A stretch of 64,000 bases of DNA from Viridothelium virens (GCA_010094025.1 ML991814.1:62001-126000), one strand, 5' to 3'. Shown: positions 21,836-33,241, counted from the stretch's first letter. Notes: generated by a model not told the origin, from the letters alone. A program made the numbers and translations.

Positions 21836-23009
21836 ATGTCGTCAAACACAATCCATGATTCGAAACGCGTCTTCAAAATTGCCTCTATCCCAGGAGATGG
21901 TATTGGTACAGAGATTACTTCAGCAGCAATAGAAGTATTGCAGAAGCTGGCTTTCATAGAAGGAAAGTTCTCTTTTGAGTTTAACCACTTCGATTGGAGT
22001 AGTGAAAACTATGTAAAGCGGGGATGGTATATGCCCGAAGACGGCATGGACCAATTGAAGAAGAATGACGCCATCTATTTCGGTGCGGTTGGTTGGCCAA
22101 GTACGTGTCCTTCGTTGTCTTTGGAAAATTCTCTGGAACTGTATCATATCCTGACCCTTCTCCTTAGATGTACCGGATCATATCTCCCTCTGGGGGCTTA
22201 TCCTTCCCATCCGTAACTCCCTCAACCAATATGTCAACGTTCGTCCGACACGTATCCTGCGCGGCATTACTCCTCCTCTTGCCAAGTGCGGTCCCAAGGA
22301 TCTTGATTGGGTGATCGTCCGCGAGAACAGTGAAGGAGAATATGCTGGGCACGGGGGGACTACCCATGGGCACTCGTCTCATGCGGTGGCCACTGAAGTC
22401 TCCATCTTCACTCGGGTTGGAATTGAAAGAATCATGCGATTTGCGTTTGAGACGGCAAAGTCCAGGCCGCGAAGGAAGTTGACCATGGTGACCAAAAGTA
22501 ATGCGCAGAGGCATGGTATGGTGCTATGGGATAGTGTGTTCGCAGAAGTAGCGAAGGAGTACCCGGATGTTCAGTGGGATAAGATGCTGGTTGATGCGAT
22601 GACCGTCCGCATGACGCTACAACCACAGACATTGGATACGATTGTTGCGACGAATCTGCACGCAGATATTTTATCCGATCTTGCAGCTGCGTTGTCAGGA
22701 AGTATCGGAATTGCACCGTCAAGCAATCTGGATCCAACCAGGCAGAACCCAAGTATGTTTGAGCCCATCCATGGCAGTGCACCAGATATTGCCGGAAAAG
22801 GCATTGCAAACCCAGTCGGAGCGTTCTGGAGCGCAGCGGAAATGGTGAGATGGCTGGGTATGGAGGAGGCCGCCGATGCGCTTATGAAGGCAATCGAGAA
22901 TGTGACAGAGGCAGGCATTAGGACCAAGGATCTCCATGGCTCAAGCGACACCAAGGCTGTAACGGGGGCTGTCTGTAAGGAATTGGAATCAGTGCTGGGC
23001 TCGAAATGA
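21836..23009 (+). CDS. Tartrate / D-malate dehydrogenase-type decarboxylating enzyme
   Basis: NAD- and metal-dependent beta-decarboxylating dehydrogenases of the isopropylmalate dehydrogenase family; this branch oxidises tartrate or D-malate. Exons 21836-22100 and 22168-23009 around a 67-base intron (donor GTACGT, acceptor CCTTAG) give 368 residues. Motifs: IASIPGDGIGTEIT at the N terminus, SLWGLILPIRNSLNQYVNVR, VIVRENSEGEYAGHGG, LTMVTKSNAQRHGM, VDAMTVRM, TNLHADILSDLAA, and the closing signature PIHGSAPDIAGKGIANP. The KSNA...H block fits the tartrate/D-malate group rather than LeuB. No mitochondrial presequence is obvious, so cytosolic action is likely. The 3' end converges with the Imp2 gene 49 bp away. 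Confidence 0.85.
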
Positions 23010-23058
23010 GGCGGGAATGCACATTTGTAACATACCTCAATAAGGCTTGTCCATACTC

Positions 23059-23658
23059 TCAATCCACAAATTCTTTAGGAATCTCAGCTTCACCTGGGAC
23101 CACCCGAGTCCGGGGATGGTGCCACTCTGTCGACAAAGCCCCCATACGATTCCATGGCCAGATAATGTACTTGGGTTTGCCTATTATGAGCGCCTTCGAT
23201 ATCGGACCGTAGTCGTTGCTATCCCTTGTCTTCCTCCAATTATCCCCTTCAACCCAGATATGTCCATATGGAACCAGCTCTTTCTTGAAACGGCTCTCTT
23301 TCGGATAGACAGTGTCACCCGCTGTAGCGATGACTCTTTTGATTTTCAGATTCTCGGGATCGCGCGGGGACCAGTAAGCTACGATTTCACCGCGACGCAC
23401 ATTCTGAGTGGCTCCCGGCTTCCAGACAACAAGATAATCGCGGCTACCCGTTTCGTGGAAGTGAGGTGAGAGCGTAGGCGACATGGATTGACCATCTACA
23501 GAATTTATTTCAATGAGGTGGTCGTTGACGAAGATTATGAGAGGAACTGTCCAGAGTGCTTGCCATGACCAGCGTACTCCCGGGTCCGATGCGATTTTGG
23601 AGAGCCGATGTCTGTACGTCTGGAAAGAATGAAAGAAACCGCTCATCTCCAGTGCCAA
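23059..23658 (-). CDS. imp2: Mitochondrial inner membrane protease subunit 2 (S26 family)
   Basis: Imp2 is a catalytic subunit of the inner membrane peptidase that removes sorting signals from intermembrane-space proteins. 199 residues, intronless. A membrane segment (WQALWTVPLIIFVNDHLI, about residues 32-49) precedes the Ser motif VDGQSMSPTLSP (catalytic Ser about 58) and the general-base Lys region LKIKRVIATAGDTVYPK (about residues 105-120); the family box HIWVEGDNWRKTRDSNDYGP follows. Length is at the long end for Imp2 because of the tail GALSTEWHHPRTRVV. Start could be Met1 or Met5. Convergent with the dehydrogenase gene. Confidence 0.9.
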   Translation of the reverse strand: MALEMSGFFHSFQTYRHRLSKIASDPGVRWSWQALWTVPLIIFVNDHLIEINSVDGQSMSPTLSPHFHETGSRDYLVVWKPGATQNVRRGEIVAYWSPRDPENLKIKRVIATAGDTVYPKESRFKKELVPYGHIWVEGDNWRKTRDSNDYGPISKALIIGKPKYIIWPWNRMGALSTEWHHPRTRVVPGEAEIPKEFVD

Positions 23659-24400
23659 AGGATTGCATGGATGTCAAGGCGAGGGAGAGAGAAACATTGA
23701 CTGTTTGCTGACGCCGCAGCTAGTTGCATAGAGCTAGGTCGGAAATCCGTCTCCGATCGACATTATTATTTATGCAGTCCACTCAAAGCCTCAACCCTCC
23801 CGCGCATCGCTTTCCCAGAAAGGAGTCGTGTCGTCTACTCTCCTTAACACTGCCACAACTGCGTACCAATGACATTTCCTCCTTTATGCATGTGATTTCA
23901 TCACACTGCCTCTCTCGCTCATCCAAAAAGGGCTCGGGACGTCATAGGAAGCTTCGTCTTCTTCCAGGTAAATCTCACGATACTCTACGGTACCAGCTGC
24001 ATGTGCCGAAGTATTGGGTAACAGACCAATCTTGGAATACTATTACTGCTAATTCGGAAGAATGCTCTGAAGCAACACTTCTACAGCTGGTCCCTTCTTA
24101 TAGCGCTCAGCGATTTTTCGTTCCTCTGGTGGGTCACAAAGTGTGTACACTACTAGTAAGAATAGGGAAAAAATGACATAGACGGGATCGACATCAACCG
24201 CAAAGCTGAACAGGAGCGGATTACGACGGCAGGCATGGCCTCACGGATATTGCCGCATATGGTCATCCATAGCTGGACATCACTGGAAGTGGTTATATAA
24301 GACGGGACACATTCCTGATTAACAAAAGGTTTCCTCAATTACTCCTAAATACTACATCCCTGTTTCCCATCACAAGAGTCTATTCAATCAGAGCCACAGA
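23659..24400. other. Spacer without recognised gene
   Basis: Upstream regions of the divergent Imp2 and beta-propeller genes. The 150-residue open frame at 23724-24176 is basic and motif-free and I do not accept it as a gene. Confidence 0.35.
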
Positions 24401-25630
24401 ATGAGGGGACCATTTTCGATCAGTTCGCGGCTCACAATCAGCCTTCTTTCCTCAGGCTATGTGAGAGCCGTATCGTTGCCAGGTTGCCAACTGACTGGAG
24501 CGCCGCAGCAAAAGACTTTGAACAATGTTCATACGGGTCAACTCAGCGTCCCCGGCAGTCCTTTCGGGCTGGTTTATGCTTCACAGGAGGACACAGCCTT
24601 CGTTTCACTGGACATCAGTCTAGTAAATAGTACTTTGGGCGTCCTGAATACTAGTACATTTACTCCAACCCTGATCAATCAGGTCCCACTGCAAGCAGGG
24701 CACACGAACTCCGAAGGAGCCCTGGGAATCACTCTGACACATGACGGCCGACACGTTCTCGCATCTGCAGGTCCAGGCTCGTTCGTCGTTGACGTTGCGA
24801 GGGCAGTAGCTGGCAGTCCGGATGCCGTTGTCGGCGCACTGAATGGTTCTGTTGGGCCTCAGATGCCCGGCGTCACAGCAATTGAGGTGACTGTTACTCT
24901 GGACGACGAATACGCCTTTGTCAGTCAGGAGTATGGCTCAACCCAGACCGGAAACCGCGGTGACATTGATGTCTTCAAATTGCATAGACCAAGTGCCAAC
25001 GGATCCGTCTCTGGAACGGCTATAGGCTACCTCACGTTGGGCTATGAGGTAGTCGGCACCGTGCTTTCGCCTGATGGCTCCATCTTATATGCTACAAGCG
25101 AGAACACTGCCCGGGCCGGTACCACCAACGTTACAACCCTAGGATCTCTCAGCATCATCGACGTTGAGACGTTGAAGACCGATCCAAGTAACGCGCTCGT
25201 CTCTAACGTCACTGCCGGCTGTCAACCAGTACGAAATATAGTCTCCTCGGACGGCAAAGTCGTCTGGCTTACAGCCAGGGGAAGCAACCATCTTCTCGCT
25301 TTCAACGCTTCAAAGCTAGTATCGGACCCAGATGATGCTCTGCTTGCCTCCGTGGAAGTCGGTACCTCACCAGTCGGGTTGACCTTCGCCAGGAATGAGA
25401 GCCGCATCCTTACAGCAGACTCAAATCGCTTCAACTACACCAACGCTACGACCGGTCTGTCCGTCGTGGACGTCGATGCAGCGCTCAGCGGTAAGCCGGC
25501 CGTCCTCGGTCGAATTCCAACAGGGCTGTTTCCGCGAGAATTTGCGGCAAGTCCCAACGGCAACACCATTCTCGTGGCCGACAATGAGTCGAATGAGGTC
25601 CAAGTCATAGATGTATCTACTTTACCGTGA
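24401..25630 (+). CDS. Secreted YVTN/lactonase-type beta-propeller protein
   Basis: Seven-bladed propellers of this kind bind ligands or act as lactonases; the activity here cannot be told. 409 residues, intronless. The N terminus (MRGPFSISSRLTISLLSSGY) is a weak signal peptide. Blade-like repeats recur about every 45-55 residues: LGITLTHDGRHVLASAGPGS, VTVTLDDEYAFVSQEYGSTQ, GTVLSPDGSILYATSENT, NIVSSDGKVVWLTARGSNHL, GLTFARNESRILTADSN, FAASPNGNTILVADNESNEV, each followed by a VVDV- or IDV-type strand. About ten N-glycosylation sequons (NGS, NTS, NST, NVT, NAT, NES) fit secretion. The two Cys pairs are not conserved motifs. Confidence 0.8.
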   Translation: MRGPFSISSRLTISLLSSGYVRAVSLPGCQLTGAPQQKTLNNVHTGQLSVPGSPFGLVYASQEDTAFVSLDISLVNSTLGVLNTSTFTPTLINQVPLQAGHTNSEGALGITLTHDGRHVLASAGPGSFVVDVARAVAGSPDAVVGALNGSVGPQMPGVTAIEVTVTLDDEYAFVSQEYGSTQTGNRGDIDVFKLHRPSANGSVSGTAIGYLTLGYEVVGTVLSPDGSILYATSENTARAGTTNVTTLGSLSIIDVETLKTDPSNALVSNVTAGCQPVRNIVSSDGKVVWLTARGSNHLLAFNASKLVSDPDDALLASVEVGTSPVGLTFARNESRILTADSNRFNYTNATTGLSVVDVDAALSGKPAVLGRIPTGLFPREFAASPNGNTILVADNESNEVQVIDVSTLP

Positions 25631-26699
25631 GAGCTGAAGCTGCTCGAACTGATTGGAGGTGGCGAAGGAGTGTGATGTGATTTGTTTCTTAACTCTCAAA
25701 AACATCCCTCACGCAACCTAAACATTATAATAGCTTGCTAGAGGCTATGCCGCCGGCTTGTATATCATCAATGATTGGATCGATAGTCTCCTGTCGCCTA
25801 GTCTTATGGGTCGCTAGACTGAATAATTGAACATCAATTGACTTGAGCGAATGACCCAAGATCATCAACCTTCCCGTTTGTCAGGCGAATTCGAGAATTA
25901 GTTGAAAAGGTTAGTAAGAGTTGTACATTGCCTTCAGCACTTGTCATGTATTTGTCACGTCCTCTTAGCTCATCCTACACCTCTCATACATGTTTAGCCG
26001 ATGAATTCCTGTAGAAACTGAGATCTGCTCATAATTATTCATTTGAACAGTCGAACTCGTATCTGCAAGTGTTTGTGTCTGGTATGGTCGGCCATGAGTT
26101 TTCTTTGGTATCCAGGTACCCCACTGGCCTCACCCCTGCAAATATCACTACAGGGTGCCCTGATTGAATCCATTCGGAATAGACTGAAAGAGGTGGCTGT
26201 AAAGTTGGTGGGACTCTTCCTTGGGTCGTCAACGATTCTTTGTCGATGTGACGCGACGGAAGACTGTTTTGAAGTCTCCTTTTCGAAATCTGCTCCCCGA
26301 CGAACATCATCATTTAAAGATTTTATGAACCCTCTTTATACAGGTCCTTTCTTCACTTTACAGAAACGCAGTATGATGAAGTCCCGAGGATCATATGCGG
26401 GCCCGCTCCTTTCATACACCTATACCTACAGCAGACAGCGAACTTCGATACAAACCAAGGCCGTAACTTGTATCCTCACGCCACATCTGCTTCTCCTTCT
26501 CGGAAAGCATAGTTCTCATTCCATTCAAAGCTTCGGCCATGGTCACAGATCACGCTGCAAGCACGGGTAAACTTAAAAAGGAAGAAAAGGCAAAGAAAAG
26601 GAGCTGATCCTCGTCGTTCACACCTGATACACAAAGGCCCTATCATGTACAAAAATCCGGGGCATTGTAGCCCATTAATCCAGTTGCAAAGAATTCAAG
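25631..26699. other. Spacer without recognised gene
   Basis: The longest frame here (26043-26570 plus) has no domain and poor composition. Probably the 3' flank of the propeller gene and promoter of the next gene. Confidence 0.3.
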
Positions 26700-27329
26700 A
26701 TGGCTGGCGCATCAAATTCGTCTCCCCTATCCCTTTCCACCACGTCAGGACATCAGGAACGTTTCTCAAAATCAAAACTGCTAACCAAGCCTATCAAAAT
26801 CCCAGCTAGACGACCAGCTCTCCTAGGCTTGCGTGAAAAATTCCGGAGTCTCTCCAATGTCCCTATCCCAGAATATTCAAGGCCTCCGTCTACCTCCGAG
26901 CCCACGCCTACAATCTCACTAAAACGTCCATCGCTGGACAGACGCCATGCCTGCTGCTCTGACGTCGACCTCATCGCCAAGGAAGAAGCAGACATGTCCT
27001 CCTCTCATGATCTATCGCCTAGGAAGCTAGCCCAAAGTGTTACCGCGCGTCGCGCTGTGCGGCTTCATAGCTCCGGCCTCCGCCCAGACCGGTTTTCACG
27101 GCCTTGGTGGACGCACGAGAGGTCCCCCCTTGGCCTCATTTGCGTGAATGCGTCGAATCTCGATAGCGATAGTAGTAGTAGCGAGGATGAGGATGACGAC
27201 AGTAGTGTGGGCACCAGCACTGATGCATTCTTGGATGATGAGGAGATGGCTGAGATGGTAGAAGCTTATAAGGAGTGGTTAGGGGATGAGGAGGGGCACT
27301 GGTATTCAGAGGATTCCATGAGCCCATAG
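26700..27329 (+). CDS. Hypothetical protein with basic N-terminal part and acidic C-terminal tail
   Basis: Not recognised. 209 residues from an ATG in good context. Residues 1-150 are Ser/Pro/Arg-rich and probably disordered, with a Lys/Arg-dense patch (KSKLLTKPIKIPARRPALLG). A short ordered stretch reads SGLRPDRFSRPWWTHERS PLGLICVNAS at about 125-150. Next comes a Ser/Asp/Glu run (SDSSSSEDEDDDSSVG), followed by a helix (EEMAEMVEAYKEWLGDEEGH). The polarity suggests a regulatory or scaffold role, but nothing identifies one. No signal peptide or membrane segment. Confidence 0.6.
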   Translation: MAGASNSSPLSLSTTSGHQERFSKSKLLTKPIKIPARRPALLGLREKFRSLSNVPIPEYSRPPSTSEPTPTISLKRPSLDRRHACCSDVDLIAKEEADMSSSHDLSPRKLAQSVTARRAVRLHSSGLRPDRFSRPWWTHERSPLGLICVNASNLDSDSSSSEDEDDDSSVGTSTDAFLDDEEMAEMVEAYKEWLGDEEGHWYSEDSMSP

Positions 27330-27706
27330 ATACAGGACTTTGAAAGACAAATGTATTATACATGCTATGAAACTTGAAATTTCGGGTATCGTGATGGAAA
27401 ACGATTGATGCGTGAAGACGTCCAATGATTTCAATGGGGAGCTCCCTGGTTTGGAGAGCAGAAACGGGTCTCTCGTCCTCATACGTAGCTCTTATTCAAA
27501 ACCGTCTTTGTTCGCCTTTCACCCATTCAACTTTGTTAATACCCAACATTTCTCAAATTTTTAGGGCAACAACTCCTTGGCCTTGTGGAGGTAGAAATGT
27601 CGACCAGCTCCGAGGTACCTAAACCTGGAACTTGATGACAAACAAACATTAGCCATGATTGATCCCATATTAGCCTCCTTTGTAGCCAGAATCATCATAA
27701 GTGAAC

Positions 27707-30700
27707 TCAGAGCATCAATACCACAACGCAAAATACTCCAGCAAGCACTCCTTCTATCATTAAACCTCCCTTCCCAAGCCCCTTGACTCTTGATCCTTCG
27801 CCCTTGAACGCCGCCGGTGCGTTAGAAGACGTCCCTCCAGCTGTCCCACTCGGCCCCCCTCCAACACCACTAATAATAAGACTCCCCATGCCCCCTCCCT
27901 CCACGCTGCCAATCGTACTCGTCACCCCGCCACTCACCTCCACAATGGCGCCATTCGGCAACTCGCTAATGACAACACCATCACTCGTTATCGCCGCACC
28001 GCCCGGCACCAGCGTCTTGCCACCTATGACGACCTCGCTCGCGCTCGTGGGCGTCAGCGTCAGAACCGCGCCATCAGCTTCTGTGACGATGGATTGGCCG
28101 GGCGAAAGAGTTTGCGTCTGGCCGTTGACGACGATGACGTCCTGCCCGTTGGCTGGAAGTCCGGTTGCGGGCAGCGAGAGGGTCTCGACGTGGCCGTTGG
28201 CAGTGATGGTGAAGGGTGCTCCGCCGGGAAGGAGAGTCTGGCCGTTGATGACGAGGGCGGAGGCGGAGGTGGGGTTGAGTGGGATGACTTGGGTTCCGAG
28301 GGTGATGGCGGTGACGGCGGCGTTGGCTGGGGTGGATGCGAGATTAGAGACTGTCTGGCCGTTGATGATGACACCGCCGGAGGGGGAAAGCGAGTATGTT
28401 GTTCCTGATACGGTGACTGGCGCGCCGCCAGGGCTGAGGGTTTGTCCGGACAAGACGAATGCGTTGGAGCCGACGGGCGAGGCGGTGAGACCCCCGATGG
28501 TGACTGCTCCGTTATTTGGCGTGTTGAGAGCTAGATTCGAAAGACTTTGCCCGTTGACGATTACCGCCCCCGATGGACCAAGTGAGAATGTCGTACCTGA
28601 GGCTGTCACTGCTGAACCACCGGCACTTATTGTTTGACCTCCTGGAAGGATGAACGCACTGAAGCCGACGGATGAGGCAGTAAGGCCACCGATGGTGACT
28701 GGTCCGTTGTTTGGCACATTGGGAGCCAAGTTCGAGAGACTTTGCCCATTCACGACTACCGCCCCCGATGGACCAAGTGAGAATGTCGTACCTGAGGCTG
28801 TCACTGCTGAACCACCGGCACTTATTGTTTGACCTCCAGGTAGGACGAATGCTGAAGGACCGACAGGTGTGGCCGTAGCACCGCCAATCACAACTGGTGC
28901 CGCCGCCGCGGGTCCTGGGACCTGGCCAGCTGCTAAGGTCGAAACTGTTTGGCCGTTAACCACGACTTCGCTGGACGGACCCAGGGAGATGGTTCTGCCA
29001 GCGGAGACGATAGGCGCGCCTCCTGCACTTAATGTCTGACCTCCTGGGAGTTCAAATGCTCCAGGCGCTACCGGTGTGGCTGACGCACCTCCGATCACGA
29101 CTGGGGCCGCACCAGTGAATGTTCCTCCGCCGCCTTGGGCTCCAGCAGATGGTGCATTTTGGGGGCCTACCACACTGGGTAGGCCTGATGCAGGAGCGTT
29201 TGGCGCAACTGGGCTCCCAGTGGCTGCAGAAATGATGTTGGAAACGCCGATCCCTATCTCACCAGCAGGAGTTTGTCCGGCATTTCCAGGGCCAGTCGCT
29301 CCGGGACCGCCAGCGGAGATGATACTTGGAATGAGATTCCCAATACCTCCTCCTGATGCAGGAGCACCAGGATTTGCACTCGGCTGCTGGGCCCCAGGTG
29401 AACCTCCTTGAGCTGGCTGTGGAAGGGCATTTGGTGTCGCTTGGGGATTCGATCCACCCCCTTGTTCGGGTTGAGGCGCTGGCGCAACAGGTATGCTCCC
29501 AGGAGCACTTGGGGGCTGCGAGCTATGTGGTTGAGGTTGGTTTGGTGGCGTTGGTAAGGAGCCAGGTCCCTCGGTTTGTGGCTCTGGAGAAGGACCCGGT
29601 CCAGGCAAAGGATTGTTTGATGGGCTGCCTCCACTTGGCGGATTGTTCGGGGTACCACCTCCTCCAGGATTGCCTCCATTTCCTCCGGTAGGGGCACCTC
29701 CGTTCCCACCAGGATTAGCTCCGTTTCCTGCAGTTGGGTTGCTTCCGCCACCAGGACTGCCCCCATTTCCCCCAGTGGGAGCTCCTCCGCCAGGACTGCC
29801 ACCGTTTCCTCCAGTAGGAGCTCCTCCGCCTCCAGGACTTCCCCCGTTTCCTCCAGTAGGAGCTCCCCCGCCGCCAGGACTACCTCCATTTCCTCCGGTC
29901 GGAGCTCCCCCGCCACCAGGCGCGCCGCCACCAAAATTACCACCCACAGGAATCGTTGTTGCAGTTGACTGGGTCAGCTCAGCAACAGGGATATGAAGCG
30001 TCGGCGCGCCTGCCCCACCGCCAGCAGAGCATTGTCCGATCAGTGGGAACTGCGAAATGATCTCGGCACGGCCTTTGAGCCAGTCTAGCAGTTCCGGAGG
30101 AGGAGAGAATTCTTGCAGTGTTCCGTGATTCGTCCAATTCGAACTGACGTCCAGACCTGGAAGATATATGAACGGTTGTGAAACCTCAAGTCGTTGTACC
30201 AAATCATCTCCTTCCGGATCAGACTCGATTAATAATCGAACAACATCGGACGGTGCAACTAAGGACGTGGTGTACGCCGTGTAGGTCGTTGTGAACGCGG
30301 ATCTGGTGAATGTATCCGCGCTGAACGTAGTGGAAGGATACGTCTCTGGTGGGTCTGTCTCTGTGGTACCCTGAGAGGTTAACGTCGTAGCAGGAATCGC
30401 AGTCTGGGCATTGCAGTTGGTTCCGGCCGCGGTACCAGAAACGACGTAAAAGGTCATCATGGTAGCAAAAGGGGTAGGTGAGACTCTATAAGAAAGACAT
30501 TGCTCAGTTAGAATATTGGTCTTTGAAACATGTAGATACGAAGGGGGTATTCGGAGGAACAGTGAAAGACAGGTTCAATGTTTCCTAAATGGGTTTCGAC
30601 GAATAAGCTGGTACTAACATTGCGGTCGTATAATTATTCACCCATGCAGTGCTCGAATCAACGGCGGTCCCGTCATAACCCACTCCATCAGAGCCGATAA

Positions 30701-31067
30701 TGTTCGGAACATTTGTAAATGTATATTGATTCCCTTGAACGTCTTCTCTTGTTCCGTAGGAAATAGTATTTGAAGCATTGTTAGGCACAGTTATTGTCGT
30801 GGAGGGAACGATAGTGTTGTTGTATTGGGCGTATTCTGTGATGATCGTCTCCTTGACATATTCCAGAGAGCTGTTGTACCATACATTCAAACGGACAGAG
30901 TTTACGAAAACTTGACAACAAAAGCTTCCTGTGGCGTTCGGCGCCGGAGTGATCGTGGAAAGACTTGTTGTGCTAGTTGTGGATGAGTTCGCTAAGCTTG
31001 TGAGAGAGACTGCTGCGGTCAAAGCAGCGAACTGGATGCAAAAGAGAAACAGCATCGCGGCAACCAA
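27707..31067 (-). CDS. Large repeat-rich GPI-type cell-wall protein
   Basis: Probably a wall-linked surface protein. Exons 31067-30619 and 30485-27707 around a 133-base intron (donor GTTAGT, acceptor CTTATAG) keep one frame and give 1,075 residues. Order: signal peptide (MVAAMLFLFCIQFAALTAAV), an N-glycosylated ordered part (FCCQVFVNSVRLNVWYNSSL), a Gly-rich tract of GGAPTGGNGGSPGG units (about residues 320-420), a Pro/Gln-rich tract, then at least six modules of about 55-65 residues built on VTIGGLTAS, LPGGQTISAGG, GTTFSLGPSG and VVVNGQSLSNLA, and a hydrophobic end (MIEGVLAGVFCVVVLML) that fits a GPI signal. Such GQT(L/I)SPGG modules are common in filamentous fungi and are of unknown function. 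Confidence 0.82.
28495..28880. repeat. Near-identical 195-bp coding modules in the wall-protein gene
   Basis: Two consecutive units share long identical stretches, for example GATGGACCAAGTGAGAATGT and CTGAACCACCGGCACTTATT, at about 28570-28640 and 28768-28835. The identity is high at synonymous sites, so the duplication or a conversion event is recent. Confidence 0.75.
29650..29935. repeat. Gly/Pro minisatellite, unit about 45-48 bp
   Basis: Units of the type CCAGGACTGCCCCCATTTCC followed by CAGTGGGAGCTCC run about six times and encode GGAPTGGNGGSPGG blocks on the minus strand. Unit lengths vary by triplets, so the frame is kept. Confidence 0.8.
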
Positions 31068-32212
31068 ACAACGACGTTCAACCCAAGTGCGACACTTCTT
31101 GGGTAGGTTGAGAAAGAGATGCAGTCAGTGCAAACCCACCTAGTGAGCGCAGTCTTCGGCTCCTCATGGTAATAAAGCTCTATTATGGGAGCCTCATGAT
31201 TATAGGGCGACCGGCCCTGGGTTCTAATTTGGGCTTACGGCAGATTCTGCGTGGAAGACGACAGCGAGGGGGGAAATAGCTTAGCCAAGCTTAGATGTGA
31301 GAGACGGCTAGATGCATCTGAAGTTGCATTTTTGCCGGTCATGGCAGCTTAGCAACAAGCCTATGCTGAAGGTATTCTTGGCGACAATCCTTCAGCCCGT
31401 ATCGCGGCTGGCGATAGGGCAAGAGCTAAGCCACATGCAGGACCATGCTGGCTTCCGGCTCCACAGCCGTCCTGCAGTGGTGTAGCTTCACAGCCATCTC
31501 TCGTCAGCTCCGCCATCTCGTCCGAACAGAATGGACCCCTTGACCGGTACGCAATCAACAGTACTTATGTATCATGGGAGAGACTTCATCGGCATGCTGG
31601 TGAGAGGCCGGCCACGTGTGGAAGATCCATGTGGACCTCTTCAGACCAGTCAGACGAACCGAAAGGGCAAGAACGCCGGTGCTCTGACTCGCTGTCGAAG
31701 CTTTCCTTCGCGCAGACGTCGGCCAAACTTTGCCAAGAGACTGAGTCGAGAACGTTGCCCGTGCTCATAGTTCGGTGGTTCAGTCGATCGTTCGTTCTAA
31801 GCTCAGGTCCTCAGGAAGCACTGTCTTATACAGGTCAGGGACTATGGATGTAGTCGCTGTGAAGGGGTGGCCGCTTAGCGATTTCCTCTGCAGATCCTCC
31901 GAGCAAACGGAGCGAGAATTGTGGAAGCCATATCTTACTTCCTAATCTGCAAGTTTCAGTATTTGACTACAACAACAAAATTTTCGCTCGCCTTTCTCCG
32001 ACGGCGGCGCGCCCAGCAGCGGCTTTGATAGCCCCCAGTATTACATAGATGGAGTACTCTTTTAATAAAGACCCCTTTATTTGATGAGACTGCATCTAAG
32101 CCATCTTAAAAAAACGACGAAACTGTTGGCTGTCACTCGGGATCAAAATGCGCCTGATTGTAGATTAAAAATGTCGAAATGTATTGTGCTACGTGCGGTT
32201 GGTTACAGAGAT
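31068..32212. other. Spacer without recognised gene
   Basis: The promoter of the wall-protein gene lies at the left; short frames at 31361-31853 and 32081-32212 have no motifs. Confidence 0.35.
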
Positions 32213-33241
32213 CTATTCATTCATATCAAAAAGCACAAATTCCGCCGGCGCGTCGCCAATGCTCTTGATTACCACAGAACCAGGCCCCTTTGCTCCCTCG
32301 ACGTACGCTCCGTCACCCTCACCAAGCTCCATGTCCCCGATCTCCAGTTTCGCACCACTAGAGGAGCCAGGCTGCTTTTTCCCACTCATGACCACGTGCA
32401 CAAAGACCTTCCTCTTACCCTCCGCCACAATCTTATGCTCCACGCTATTCCCCGGGCTCAATATACTCGCATCCATACTCAAATCCGCATGCAACGGAAT
32501 CGGGCTGCTCTCCCCTTCCTTCCCATCATGCCTTTCCACACTCTCCATGATCCTACACAGCCTCTCCCTCTTCATCTCATCCGGATAGTGCCTCGTTGAG
32601 TAGCTCGGCTTCAGGCCGCGCACGCTCGGCTTCGCCCAGATCTGCAAGAAGTGGTTGTCGCGACTCTCATTCCGATTGTATTCCGAATGCCGAATGCCCG
32701 TGCCCGCGCTCGTGAACTGCACGTCTCCGCGCCGCAGCGTCTCGAGGTTGCCCATGCTGTCCCGGTGCTCGAGCTCGCCATCGACGATGTAGCTCCAGAT
32801 GAGGAACTCGGCGTGTGAATGGAGCCCGAAGCCTGTGCCTTTTTCCACCCGGTCTTCGTTGATGACGCGCAAGGGGCCGAAGGACTCGTGGTAGGGGTTA
32901 AGGGAGTGGTAGGAGGCGAAATTGAAGGTGTGGTAGGTGTAGAGCCAGCCGTGGTCGGCGTGGCCGCGCTCATTCCAGGGGCGTTTGGTGATCTTCAGGG
33001 GACTGCTGGTCCCGTTAGTGATCCCATTGGATGTACCGTTTGCGACTGAAGCCATGGGGTGGTAGTGTGTGGTCGAGACTTTCGAGAAGAACTGGGGAGA
33101 AAGCCGCTGGAGGTTAGCGCGGATTGGTGATGAAAATGCCAGAGCGATCGCAAGGATGGCTGTAAAAACTGCGAGTAGAGTAGTAGTAAATTTGAAGATA
33201 TTGCGAGAGGCACCAGAAGTTTCTTTGACGACAGGTTTCAT
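32213..33241 (-). CDS. Pirin-family cupin protein with N-terminal membrane anchor
   Basis: Pirins are iron-binding bicupins; some are quercetin 2,3-dioxygenases. 342 residues. An N-terminal hydrophobic helix (FTTTLLAVFTAILAIALAF, about residues 18-36) precedes the bicupin. The cupin starts at about residue 85 with ITKRPWNERGHADHGWLYTY, has the metal-site motif GTGFGLHSHAEFLIWSYIVD, then GELEHRDSMGN, LRRGDVQFTSAGTGIRHSEY (second metal-ligand box) and a C-terminal cupin with SVEHKIVAEGKRKVFVHVVM. The leader is unusual, because most pirins are soluble; an internal Met (MASVANG, about residue 63) would give the soluble form. Both forms may be made from alternative starts. Confidence 0.85.
   Translation of the reverse strand: MKPVVKETSGASRNIFKFTTTLLAVFTAILAIALAFSSPIRANLQRLSPQFFSKVSTTHYHPMASVANGTSNGITNGTSSPLKITKRPWNERGHADHGWLYTYHTFNFASYHSLNPYHESFGPLRVINEDRVEKGTGFGLHSHAEFLIWSYIVDGELEHRDSMGNLETLRRGDVQFTSAGTGIRHSEYNRNESRDNHFLQIWAKPSVRGLKPSYSTRHYPDEMKRERLCRIMESVERHDGKEGESSPIPLHADLSMDASILSPGNSVEHKIVAEGKRKVFVHVVMSGKKQPGSSSGAKLEIGDMELGEGDGAYVEGAKGPGSVVIKSIGDAPAEFVLFDMNE

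Noticed and set aside
23724-24176. 150-residue plus-strand frame downstream of Imp2 start
   Set aside because: Composition is like random noncoding sequence and nothing is conserved or recognisable.
26043-26570. 175-residue plus-strand frame
   Set aside because: No domain or signal; the ATG context and composition look like chance.
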